Part shown: in pieces, positions 1 to 5,620 of the stretch | Layout of the letters: each line of letters starts with the position of its first letter | Position numbering within the stretch: the stretch's first letter is position 1 | From: an uncultured Chloroflexota bacterium | GTDB lineage: Bacteria > Chloroflexota > Dehalococcoidia > UBA3495 | Direction of reading: 5' to 3' | Assembly: GCA_913052545.1 (NCBI GenBank) | Contig: CAJXEF010000125.1 | Span: 1 to 6,289 of the forward strand | Length of the DNA: 6,289 nt | Program-made: the position numbers and the translations under genes | Notes under the pieces: generated by a model | Told to the model about the DNA's origin: nothing | Databases searched by the model: none | What the model saw: the letters and a program-made list of their open reading frames with translations, nothing else

Positions 1-1326
1 CAGATCAATGGCGGCGTTAATATGGCTACAATCATTACAATACCAAACAGGGATACGGTGCCCCCACCATAACTGCCTACTAATACACCAATCCCGTATG
101 TTTTCCAACCAGTTCAAGTAGACCCGACTGAATCGTTCTGGAACTATTCGTATGTCACCATTATTTACCGCATCATACGCTTTTCCCGCGATGCTATTCG
201 GGTCATCATATTGACCAACTTTAAGAAACCACTGTAGGCTGACTAATGGTTCTATTACCGAATCACAACGTTGGCAATGGCCTACAGCGTGGTTTAAATC
301 CTCTACTTTTTCCAACAGGCCTAGCGTCTCCAATTCTTCTAAGACGGCCCTCCTGGCCTCAAATCTATCAATGCCAACATATTTTCCAGCATTGGAGTTC
401 ATACGCCCATCTAGACCAATGACAGATATACTTGCCAAGTCATGTCGTTGCCCAATTTCAAAGTCCACGGGATCATGGCCCGGTGTCACCTTTAAAGCCC
501 CCGTTCCAAAATCTTCTTGTATATATTCATCGCTCACTACTGGAATAGCACGACCAAGAATCGGTAAATTTACCTCTTGTCCTACAAGATGTTGATACCG
601 CAAATCACTTGGATTAACCGCTACTCCCGTATCTCCTAACATAGTTTCTGGTCGCGTAGTAGCGACGGTTATGTACGAACCGCTCTGGTCAGATAACTTA
701 TATTGGATAAAAAACAATTTGTCATCTTGGTCTTGATAATCGACTTCAAGGTCAGACAAAGCGGTTGCGCATCTTGGGCACCAATTAATAATACGTTCGT
801 GCCGATAAATAAGCCCTTTATCGTATAGGTTTACAAACGTCGTCCGGACTGCTTTGCTGGGGCCTTCATCGAGAGTAAACTTATGGCGATCCCAATCAGC
901 GGAAATGCCCAATCTACGAGATTGTTCATGGATTATCCCTCCATATTTCCTAACATGTTCCCACACCAAATCAACGAATTTGTCGCGACCTAGTTCGTGT
1001 CGGTTCATTCCCTGAGCGGCTAACTCTCTTTCTACCGCCCATTGAGTGGCTATTCCTGCGTGATCAGTTCCTGGCAACCAGAGAGTACGGTGTCCTTTCA
1101 TTCGGCGCCAACGGATAAGCGCATCTTCCAGAGATTTCTCTAATGCGTGTCCCAGATGCAATTCGCCAGTTACGTTAGGAGGTGGCATGATAATACAATA
1201 GCTAGAATCCTCTGCCGTTTCTGTGGGCCTAAAATAACTTCGGCTTAGCCAGTTGTTGTATATTTTCTTTTCCACCTCTGATGCGTCATAAGTACTTGGC
1301 ATATGTGAAGCTGGATTGGAAGTCAT
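1..1326 (-). CDS. valS: Valyl-tRNA synthetase, N-terminal half (cut by window edge)
   Basis: This cytoplasmic class Ia aminoacyl-tRNA synthetase charges tRNA-Val with valine. The first 442 codons are present and the reading frame is open to the window edge; the family is usually about 850-900 residues. The HIGH-type signature is PPPNVTGELHLGH, with HLGH at residues 57-60, followed by the WLPGTDHAGIATQ block at about 81-93. The CP1 editing domain is visible from TTRPET (223-228) to KVTPGHDPVDFEIGQRH (279-295), the conserved stretch that hydrolyses mischarged Thr-tRNA. The block ISRQLWWGHRIPVWYC ends at 430. CxxC pairs at 183/186, 351/354 and 430/433 suggest zinc-binding knuckles. The KMSKS loop and anticodon-binding domain lie outside the window. 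The ATG at 1326 is chosen because the frame starts there; upstream is only a weak AAGG/GAGAG Shine-Dalgarno. It lies 116 bp downstream of the S1 gene on the same strand, so it may be co-transcribed. Product assignment is secure; the valine specificity comes from the editing and HIGH-block wording. Confidence 0.96.
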   Translation of the reverse strand, partial: MTSNPASHMPSTYDASEVEKKIYNNWLSRSYFRPTETAEDSSYCIIMPPPNVTGELHLGHALEKSLEDALIRWRRMKGHRTLWLPGTDHAGIATQWAVERELAAQGMNRHELGRDKFVDLVWEHVRKYGGIIHEQSRRLGISADWDRHKFTLDEGPSKAVRTTFVNLYDKGLIYRHERIINWCPRCATALSDLEVDYQDQDDKLFFIQYKLSDQSGSYITVATTRPETMLGDTGVAVNPSDLRYQHLVGQEVNLPILGRAIPVVSDEYIQEDFGTGALKVTPGHDPVDFEIGQRHDLASISVIGLDGRMNSNAGKYVGIDRFEARRAVLEELETLGLLEKVEDLNHAVGHCQRCDSVIEPLVSLQWFLKVGQYDDPNSIAGKAYDAVNNGDIRIVPERFSRVYLNWLENIRDWCISRQLWWGHRIPVWYCNDCSHINAAIDL

Positions 1327-1367
1327 TATCTCTCTACCTTGATTCTAATTTTCAGCGATAACTTTTG

Positions 1368-1373
1368 ATTATA
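1368..1373 (-). promoter_or_regulatory. Possible -10 box for valS
   Basis: On the minus strand a perfect TATAAT lies 41 bases upstream of the valS ATG, within the 116-bp gap after the S1 gene. No good -35 hexamer sits 16-19 bases further upstream and there is no extended -10 TG. It may give valS its own promoter in addition to read-through from S1, but a chance match is quite possible. No terminator-like hairpin is visible in this gap, which supports read-through. Confidence 0.25.
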
Positions 1374-1442
1374 CGTTGACTACTCGGTGTATATCCGGAT
1401 TTCGATGCTCAGTATCGGGATTAGGTTATGCTTTACTGAATT

Positions 1443-2519
1443 TCACATCCCATATGCTTTTTTATAGCTAAGGCTCATCCTTCTTTTGTCCTGATCTATG
1501 CCAATGATCATTACTCGCACATTTTGCCCGATATAAACACATTCTTTTGCATTTTTGATTTGACGATTAGACAATTCCGACATATGGATTAGTCCCTCTA
1601 TCCATTCTTCTACCTTAACGAATGCCCCAAACGCGACTAATCTAGTCACTTTTCCTTCTACTATTTGATCTTTGGCATATCTCTCATGTACCGTCTCCCA
1701 GGGTTCCGGCACGGTTCTTTTAAGGCTCAAAGATATCCTCTGGCGGATTCGATCTACATTCAAAACAAGAACATCGATTGAATCACCAACGCTCACCGCT
1801 TCTTCTGCTGACCTTAACATAGACCAAGATAATTCTGATATCGGAATCAATCCATCCGCATACCCTAAGTCTACAAACGCACCGAAACCTCTTATTGAAG
1901 TAATAATTCCCGACACCAGAGACCCTTGCTCAAGATTGTCGATGTAATGTTTCTTCTGTTCTTCTTTCTGAGCTTGCCAGATAGCTCTCTCCGATAGCAC
2001 AAGTCTCTCATTAGGCCGGTCTAACTCTAATATATTAAACGGTGCAATTTCTCCAAGTCTTGATTCTAATATACCTCCAACTGCACCTTGTGGTTTAAGG
2101 TGGGATAACGGGACAAACCCGCGGAGTCCTTCATATTCTACCTCCACTCCACCTCTATTCAATTCAATAATCCGGGCCGTAATAGTAGCGCCCTGTGCAA
2201 GACTATCAGCTAGGCTCTGCCAACTTCTCTCGCGCTGACCATGATCATAAGAAAGATGAACGAGACCATCTGGTCCTCCAGCGGATAAGAAAACTACAGG
2301 CATTTTATCCCCCGGTTTTAAGGATTCTAATTCACTTTTCTCCATCAGGCGCATTTCCTGAAGGGATACAATACCTTCTGTTTTGAGACCAACGTTCATT
2401 ATGAGGCCGTCCTCATCGACGCGAACAAGTTCTCCCTCAATGAGTTCCTCTCTCTGATAAATTCTAGGGCTGTAATCCTCAACTGAAAGATCTTCCATAC
2501 GAACGTCAGGATCTAACAT
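1443..2519 (-). CDS. rpsA: Ribosomal protein S1, four S1 domains
   Basis: This RNA-binding protein of the 30S subunit helps load mRNAs with structured or weak leaders onto the ribosome. The 358 residues contain four S1 (OB-fold) repeats after a short acidic N-terminus: about 24-92, 106-178, 196-268 and 285-354. Repeats 3 and 4 are most canonical (GFGAFVDLG...GLIPISELS and AFGAFVKVEEWIEGLIHMSELS). Repeats 1 and 2 are divergent, as is usual for the ribosome-docking repeats. Proteobacterial S1 has six repeats; four-repeat versions are common in other phyla. The ATG at 2519 follows AAGGAG (2526-2531) with a 6-base spacer, and an in-frame ATG at residue 8 has no such support. valS lies 116 bp downstream. 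The leader has hairpins and an overlapping tiny ORF that could serve autoregulation, as S1 is known to be autogenously controlled in E. coli; that link is inference. A general multi-S1 RNA-binding protein is the only alternative reading. Confidence 0.92.
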   Translation of the reverse strand: MLDPDVRMEDLSVEDYSPRIYQREELIEGELVRVDEDGLIMNVGLKTEGIVSLQEMRLMEKSELESLKPGDKMPVVFLSAGGPDGLVHLSYDHGQRERSWQSLADSLAQGATITARIIELNRGGVEVEYEGLRGFVPLSHLKPQGAVGGILESRLGEIAPFNILELDRPNERLVLSERAIWQAQKEEQKKHYIDNLEQGSLVSGIITSIRGFGAFVDLGYADGLIPISELSWSMLRSAEEAVSVGDSIDVLVLNVDRIRQRISLSLKRTVPEPWETVHERYAKDQIVEGKVTRLVAFGAFVKVEEWIEGLIHMSELSNRQIKNAKECVYIGQNVRVMIIGIDQDKRRMSLSYKKAYGM

Positions 2520-2539
2520 GACTCACTCCTTGGTTCCAT
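2513..2539 (-). CDS. Possible eight-codon leader ORF overlapping the S1 start
   Basis: An ATG at 2537-2539 opens an eight-codon frame (MEPRSESC) ending in TAG at 2513-2515, just past the S1 ATG (2517-2519) and in another frame. A full-strength Shine-Dalgarno, GGAGGT on the minus strand (2550-2555), precedes it with a 10-base spacer, slightly long but usable. Ribosomes finishing this ORF would stop on top of the S1 start and would melt the stem hiding the S1 Shine-Dalgarno, so it would suit translational coupling. Nothing proves translation. GGAGGT might instead be a standby site or serve no role. Confidence 0.3.
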   Translation of the reverse strand: MEPRSESC

Positions 2540-2547
2540 GAGTGAAT
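2521..2547 (-). promoter_or_regulatory. Hairpin sequestering the S1 Shine-Dalgarno
   Basis: On the minus strand ATTCACTC (2540-2547) pairs with GAGTGAGT (2521-2528), giving eight pairs including one U-G, around an 11-base loop. The 3' arm takes up the GAG of the AAGGAG Shine-Dalgarno (2526-2531), and the stem ends one base before the S1 ATG. The loop contains the upstream ATG of the possible leader ORF. Such a structure would limit initiation on rpsA unless opened by a ribosome or by S1 itself. The pairing is read directly from sequence; the regulatory role is inferred. Confidence 0.45.
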
Positions 2548-2553
2548 ATACCT

Positions 2554-2566
2554 CCAGTGAAACTGG
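2554..2566 (-). promoter_or_regulatory. Small 5' hairpin in the S1 leader
   Basis: The minus-strand leader contains CCAGT-TTC-ACTGG, a perfect 5-bp stem with a three-base loop. Its last GG is shared with the GGAGGT of the upstream Shine-Dalgarno, so it could compete with ribosome binding there. If the proposed promoter is right, this stem lies at the very 5' end of the transcript and may also stabilise it. Short stems like this arise by chance, so confidence is low. Confidence 0.3.
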
Positions 2567-2572
2567 CTAGAT

Positions 2573-2600
2573 TTTATAAGGCTGCCAAAATAGAATGCAA
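2573..2600 (-). promoter_or_regulatory. Candidate promoter for rpsA
   Basis: Minus-strand TATAAA (2573-2578) matches the -10 consensus at five of six positions. TTGCAT (2595-2600) lies 16 bases upstream as a poor -35, matching only TTG. Transcription would start near 2566, giving a leader of about 46 bases that contains both hairpins. The surrounding 2520-2693 gap is AT-rich and has no terminator for the gene before it, so read-through is also possible. Confidence 0.35.
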
Positions 2601-2693
2601 CCTAACTTGGATTTTATATAAACGTCTGAGGTATATAGTCCGGCGATAGAAACAACCATGATTTTGTCTACTACCACCATCGGAGATATAATC

Positions 2694-3356
2694 CTATAAT
2701 CCCTCAAGTTTCGCCAAAGCGCTCATTCCTTTACGAGTATCGCTAGCTACACGAGCGGGATCCCATTTACCGATCCGCCTCTTAAAAAGCCAATAAGTGA
2801 ATTCTTTGAGATTTGTCAATGACAACTTCTTCCGCCGGGTTAATTTAAACTCCCTCCGAAATGACTGTATTAGATCAGAGGAACTCTCGCCATAAAGAAT
2901 AACAAAGGCTTCTTCGGCAAAATAATCGTTATCGAGATACCCTTTACTACCATATAGCTTCCGAACCTCTTCCTCGACGGCTAACTGCAACGCCTCCTCT
3001 ACAATGACCCCATACCAGTAATTCAGATAAGCTCTATATTTGTTGGCACCGATCATTTCGCTAAATTGAATCTCGGAGACCTCTTCCGGTAAACGTCCAT
3101 TAAAAAGTAAGTCTTCTTTTTCGGGCCCGTCCACTAGCTCTACAAATTCTAGACAAATTCGTTCGGACAAGGACAACCAATCCAAAGCCTCTCCGTGAAT
3201 CAAATATTGAAAATCCCTTCCTTGATATGTTTCCCTAGGGATGGTCCAATTGCCTATAGCTTCAAGTAATATTTGATACCAAGGATCATGAGCCGCCTTT
3301 AACGCCTCCCGTATATAGGCTCCTGCTTCTCCAGTCTGCCCTAGATCACTGGCCAC
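2694..3356 (-). CDS. Conserved-looking hypothetical protein, 220 residues
   Basis: I do not recognise this protein. It is soluble, with no signal peptide or membrane segment, and appears almost wholly alpha-helical. An aromatic-rich N-terminal half (AHDPWYQILLEAIGNW at about 22-37 and YLIHGEALDWLSLSERICLEF at about 51-71) is followed by acidic helices and a basic C-terminal third (FRREFKLTRRKKLSL, then YWLFKRRIGKWDP). The basic tail might contact nucleic acid or a ribosome, but that is a guess. The start is GTG at 3354-3356: an in-frame stop lies four codons upstream, so the frame cannot extend much, and AGGG seven bases before the GTG is a modest Shine-Dalgarno. It is transcribed toward rpsA across a 174-bp gap with no visible terminator, so it may share that transcript. 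Codon use resembles its neighbours, and a frame of this length with regular amphipathic pattern is very likely a real gene. Confidence 0.8.
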   Translation of the reverse strand: MASDLGQTGEAGAYIREALKAAHDPWYQILLEAIGNWTIPRETYQGRDFQYLIHGEALDWLSLSERICLEFVELVDGPEKEDLLFNGRLPEEVSEIQFSEMIGANKYRAYLNYWYGVIVEEALQLAVEEEVRKLYGSKGYLDNDYFAEEAFVILYGESSSDLIQSFRREFKLTRRKKLSLTNLKEFTYWLFKRRIGKWDPARVASDTRKGMSALAKLEGL

Positions 3357-3448
3357 ACATGTACCCTAGTCATTATTATGCGTCGTAAATTAGCCAATAT
3401 ACCTCCGATTCCCCTTAGGCAATCGCCTGTTTTGCTACCAACGAGTAG

Positions 3449-3462
3449 GTCAATTAATTGAC
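3449..3462. promoter_or_regulatory. 14-bp perfect palindrome, possible operator for bioY
   Basis: GTCAATTAATTGAC is a perfect 7+7 palindrome covering most of the -35 box of the rightward promoter (3458-3463). A shorter outer pair, ACGAG (3441-3445) and CTCGT (3462-3466), extends the dyad asymmetrically. Position and symmetry fit a dimeric repressor blocking RNA polymerase. It does not match the BirA, BioR or BioQ consensus sites I know, so a biotin regulator is only suggested by the downstream gene. Confidence 0.35.
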
Positions 3463-3487
3463 TCGTCGCCTGTGACGCTATTATACT
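3458..3487 (+). promoter_or_regulatory. Sigma70-type promoter upstream of bioY
   Basis: TTGACT (3458-3463) and TATACT (3482-3487) each match consensus at five of six positions with an 18-base spacer, the best promoter in the window. Transcription would begin near 3494, and it would drive bioY and the metallo-hydrolase gene. A perfect TTGACA at 3490-3495 just downstream has no -10 partner at a proper distance. The rest of the 3357-3637 intergenic stretch shows only a weak possible leftward -10 (TATATT near 3396-3401) for the hypothetical gene. Confidence 0.5.
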
Positions 3488-3637
3488 CTTTGACAGTGTA
3501 TATCAAGTAATAAATTCATAAGCATATCTCGCTCCATACCAACCTATCCTCTACAAGCAAGGTTCGAACTGTCCTCACAATTATCGACATCCTCATTAGT
3601 AGACGCCATAATCCCTCCCATAGATACTCGTTGGAAT

Positions 3638-4162
3638 TTGGCCAGGGAATTGGCTTTGATCGTAGCGTTCGTGGGCTTTACAGCGCTAATGGCACGCGTC
3701 TCTATACCATTAGGATTCACTCCTGTGCCTTTAACCGGCCAGACGTTAGCGGTATTATTAACGGGAGCAGCTTTAGGAAGTCGGCGAGGCGGTATATCGA
3801 TGGCGACTTATCTAATCGCCGGATCTTGGTTACCAATTTATGCCGGTGGTGGGATGGGTCTATTCTGGAATTTGGCGTCAGGCGGGTACTTACTCGGTTT
3901 TATCCCGGCCGCTTACACAATAGGTTTTTTATGTGAACGAGGCTGGGACAGAAAGTTTTTAATTCTCTTAGCTATGCTAATAGGGAACATTATCATCTAT
4001 ATACCAGGACTGATTCAATTGTCATTTTTCATACCCAGAAACACAACCTTAGAGCTTGGATTATATCCATTTATACTTGGGGACGTTATAAAACTAAGTA
4101 TCGCGTCAATAGCTTTGCCAACGGCCTGGGGAGTGGTTAACTGGGTCAAGGGGAACAAATAA
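3638..4162 (+). CDS. bioY: BioY family biotin transporter, substrate-binding membrane subunit
   Basis: BioY is the S component that captures biotin in the membrane, either alone or with an energy-coupling factor (ECF) module (AT units plus EcfT). None of the ECF genes is in this window. From the TTG at 3638 the product is 174 residues, close to the family size, with about six hydrophobic helices. Family landmarks are IPLGFTPVPLTGQT (23-36), GAALGSRRGG (43-52), the GGYLLGF loop (82-88), ERGWDRKF (100-107) and PFILGDVIK (144-152), whose Asp149 and Lys152 lie where biotin-contacting residues of BioY occur. The start is uncertain: the TTG lacks a Shine-Dalgarno, and the frame is open back to 3494 with family-like residues (SLVDAIIPPIDTRWNLARELALI) before it. 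No in-frame ATG or GTG exists there. A CTG at 3569-3571 preceded by AAGG six bases upstream is one candidate. The next gene starts 2 bp after the stop, so the two form an operon. Function is secure; the N-terminus is not. Confidence 0.9.
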   Translation: MARELALIVAFVGFTALMARVSIPLGFTPVPLTGQTLAVLLTGAALGSRRGGISMATYLIAGSWLPIYAGGGMGLFWNLASGGYLLGFIPAAYTIGFLCERGWDRKFLILLAMLIGNIIIYIPGLIQLSFFIPRNTTLELGLYPFILGDVIKLSIASIALPTAWGVVNWVKGNK

Positions 4163-4164
4163 TA

Positions 4165-4809
4165 ATGGAGATTATATGGTTAGGTCACTCTTGTTTTCGA
4201 CTTAGGGCGGAGGAATCTGTGGTAATCACTGACCCTTTCCCAAGCTCGATCGGAATAAAACCAGATCCCCGGCCAGCTACTGCAGTTACTATAAGTAATA
4301 CCCACCCCAATCATAATAACTGGGAAGAAGTTTCAGGAGAACCCCAAATATTCAAAAGCCCCGGTGAATATGAATATTCTGGCGTCGCTGTGAGAGGGGT
4401 CATGACTCCTTTAGCTCAAGACTATGATCTGACAACTAGAAACACAGCTTTTTGCATCCAGCTTGACGGGTTAAACGTTTGTCACTTAGGGGATATCAGT
4501 GAAGCTCTCACGTCGAATGAGATCGATCAATTATCACCCGTAGATATCTTATTAGTCCCCATTGGCGGAGGTTGCACACTAGACATAGAGAGGATACATC
4601 AGATCGTCCAAGACCTCGATCCTAAGGTCATGATTCCGATGCATTACAACATACCCAACGTTAATGTTCCCCTGGGAGACCTAGATGTTTTCCTGAGATT
4701 AACTGGTACATCGGATGTAGAACCTTTAACCCGGGTCACGTTTACTACCTCTAATTTGCCAGCCAACCTACAGGTCTCTGTTCTAGCCCCGCAAGGTCGG
4801 CCTGCTTAA
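4165..4809 (+). CDS. Metallo-beta-lactamase-fold protein (UlaG-like, COG2220 type) with degenerate metal motif
   Basis: This 214-residue soluble protein has the layout of the small UlaG-like hydrolases: MEIIWLGHSCFRLR at the start, ITDPF (21-25), the metal-motif region SNTHPNHNN (44-52), KSPGEYEYSGVAVRGV, CHLGD (106-110), VPIGGG (131-136) and VMIPMHY (155-161). In typical MBL enzymes the motif is HxHxDH. Here it reads N45-x-H47-x-N49-H50, so the first His and the Asp are replaced. His47, His50, Asp110 and His160 remain. The His often seen in the GGH turn is Gly136. It may bind one metal or none, so no reaction is assigned. Loose versions of this motif occur in relatives, so the loss may be family-wide. 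The ATG is 2 bp after the bioY stop, with AAGGGG 11 bases upstream, implying coupled expression with bioY; a role in biotin metabolism is not established. Confidence 0.85.
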   Translation: MEIIWLGHSCFRLRAEESVVITDPFPSSIGIKPDPRPATAVTISNTHPNHNNWEEVSGEPQIFKSPGEYEYSGVAVRGVMTPLAQDYDLTTRNTAFCIQLDGLNVCHLGDISEALTSNEIDQLSPVDILLVPIGGGCTLDIERIHQIVQDLDPKVMIPMHYNIPNVNVPLGDLDVFLRLTGTSDVEPLTRVTFTTSNLPANLQVSVLAPQGRPA

Positions 4810-4943
4810 GCCTTCACCCATTCACGTCACCTTTCCAGATAATAACGATCCTACAGTCAGATCAGTAGCCAGATTGCACGCTTTTATTCATCAGCGACGG
4901 GATAAACCAAGGAAATTCACCACATCTCCAGAGCCACGGTTCA

Positions 4944-5486
4944 TTATGGCGCTCTTCTCCTCCGGCGTACCATAAATAAGGCTATTCCTACAACTAATAA
5001 AATAACCCCGAAACCAATTGCTATCCTGGGTAGCGCCGTTAACACAGGATCTCCTACATTCGGCAAGCTTGCCGGAGGCGGTGGATAAGGTAGGGGGCCA
5101 TAGAAATTTAGCTCTATGTTTGTAATCGCATACACACCTTCGAAAACCTCCGATTCCCGGGCCGCGATCCGGCCGTGCGCATTCGCTAAATAAAAGCTAA
5201 TCTTATCCCCTCGTAAATACCGATCTGTAGGATTGATTTCCAAGAGCGTAAACATTCCCTCGTCCGTAAGAACCCTTTTTTCAGATTCAAATACGTCGCA
5301 ACTCTGAACACAAGCCAAGAAATGTACACCCGGCAAAGGAGGAGATCCATCTAACAACACCCTTCCGGAAAAATAATCAGCAAAGAACGCCTGCGGTGGA
5401 ACTCCACTTTGCTTAGGACCTGCTCCAATCGATAACAACACAAGCAGAATCACGCCAATCCATACATTCTTCCTGACCAACCTCAC
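4944..5486 (-). CDS. Membrane-anchored surface protein with Ig-like domain and proline-rich linker
   Basis: With the start I prefer, this is a 180-residue protein displayed outside the cell membrane. It has a basic N-terminus and hydrophobic signal segment (RLVRKNVWIGVILLVLLSIG, 2-21). A beta-sandwich-like domain of the carboxypeptidase-regulatory/Ig type follows at about 39-127 (FSGRVLLDG...GDKISFYLANAHG...ITNIELNF), with two close cysteines (59 and 63) that could form a disulfide. Next come a proline-rich linker (PLPYPPPPASLP, 131-142), one transmembrane helix (155-173) and a stop-transfer run of five arginines. The GTG at 5484-5486 is chosen because GGGAGGTGA (5492-5500) lies just upstream and the signal peptide then begins properly. 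The ATG at 5561 in the same frame starts beside the terminator arm and would add 25 residues of unrelated sequence through two inverted repeats. The plan matches the collagen-like protein encoded upstream on the same strand. Molecular function is unknown; a structural or adhesive role is inferred. Confidence 0.75.
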   Translation of the reverse strand: MRLVRKNVWIGVILLVLLSIGAGPKQSGVPPQAFFADYFSGRVLLDGSPPLPGVHFLACVQSCDVFESEKRVLTDEGMFTLLEINPTDRYLRGDKISFYLANAHGRIAARESEVFEGVYAITNIELNFYGPLPYPPPPASLPNVGDPVLTALPRIAIGFGVILLVVGIALFMVRRRRRAP

Positions 5487-5491
5487 AAGAT

Positions 5492-5500
5492 TCACCTCCC
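5492..5500 (-). promoter_or_regulatory. Ribosome binding site that fixes the GTG start
   Basis: Minus-strand GGGAGGTGA is a near-complete anti-16S match, five bases before the GTG at 5486 (GGAGG to GTG is eight bases). It decides the start in favour of the GTG over the ATG at 5561, which lies next to the terminator. Confidence 0.7.
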
Positions 5501-5520
5501 ATCTCAGGTTTTCCCAATTA

Positions 5521-5543
5521 GTCAGATCAGCCAACCATCTGAC
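5521..5543. repeat. 7-bp inverted repeat upstream of the surface-protein gene
   Basis: GTCAGAT (5521-5527) and ATCTGAC (5537-5543) are perfect inverted copies with a nine-base spacer. They lie between the terminator and the ribosome binding site of the 4944-5486 gene, 35 bases before its start. They could be an operator or a leader hairpin. No clear promoter hexamers are visible here. Confidence 0.4.
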
Positions 5544-5553
5544 ATGGTACCAT
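5544..5553. repeat. 10-bp palindrome abutting the inverted repeat
   Basis: ATGGTACCAT is a perfect palindrome directly next to the 5521-5543 inverted repeat and nine bases from the terminator stem. With its neighbour it makes a 33-bp stretch with two dyads. Whether a protein binds it is unknown, and a 10-bp palindrome alone is not rare. Confidence 0.3.
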
Positions 5554-5562
5554 CTCAACAAG

Positions 5563-5594
5563 AAAGGGGCACCTCGATAATGAGGTGCCCCTTT
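5563..5594 (-). terminator. Strong intrinsic terminator after the collagen-like gene
   Basis: A perfect 13-bp stem (5563-5575 with 5582-5594) encloses a six-base loop, with ten GC-rich pairs (GGGGCACCTC/GAGGTGCCCC) and three A-T pairs at the base. On the minus strand it is followed by TTTCTTGTT, and it lies 26 bp after the stop of the collagen-like gene. The other strand has a TTTT run too, so it could act in both directions, though no rightward gene reads into it. Confidence 0.9.
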
Positions 5595-5620
5595 TGCTGT
5601 TAACTACAATCGGAAATGTT

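Noticed and set aside
1381..1442. Possible terminator between rpsA and valS (CGAT...ATCG)
   Set aside because: Only four pairs with a seven-base loop and no T run; too weak to call.
2544..2555. GGAGGTATATT occurs both in the S1 leader and upstream of the hypothetical gene (near 3396-3406)
   Set aside because: An 11-base repeat between two places is expected by chance in a window of this size read on both strands.
3490..3495. Perfect TTGACA as a second promoter for bioY
   Set aside because: No -10-like hexamer is present 16-19 bases downstream.
3555..3575. GGTTCGAAC resembling a tRNA T-arm
   Set aside because: The flanking bases do not pair as a 5-bp T stem and no acceptor, D or anticodon arm can be placed around it.
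4931..4956. Imperfect hairpin at the end of the 4944-5486 gene (AGAGC...GCTCT) as a terminator
   Set aside because: The stem is bulged and short, overlaps the stop codon and has no T run on either strand.
4787..4975. A rightward open frame without ATG after the MBL-fold gene
   Set aside because: It has no ATG/GTG start or ribosome site near its beginning, is short, runs into the end of the opposite gene and resembles nothing I know. The 4810-4943 gap is better left as non-coding.
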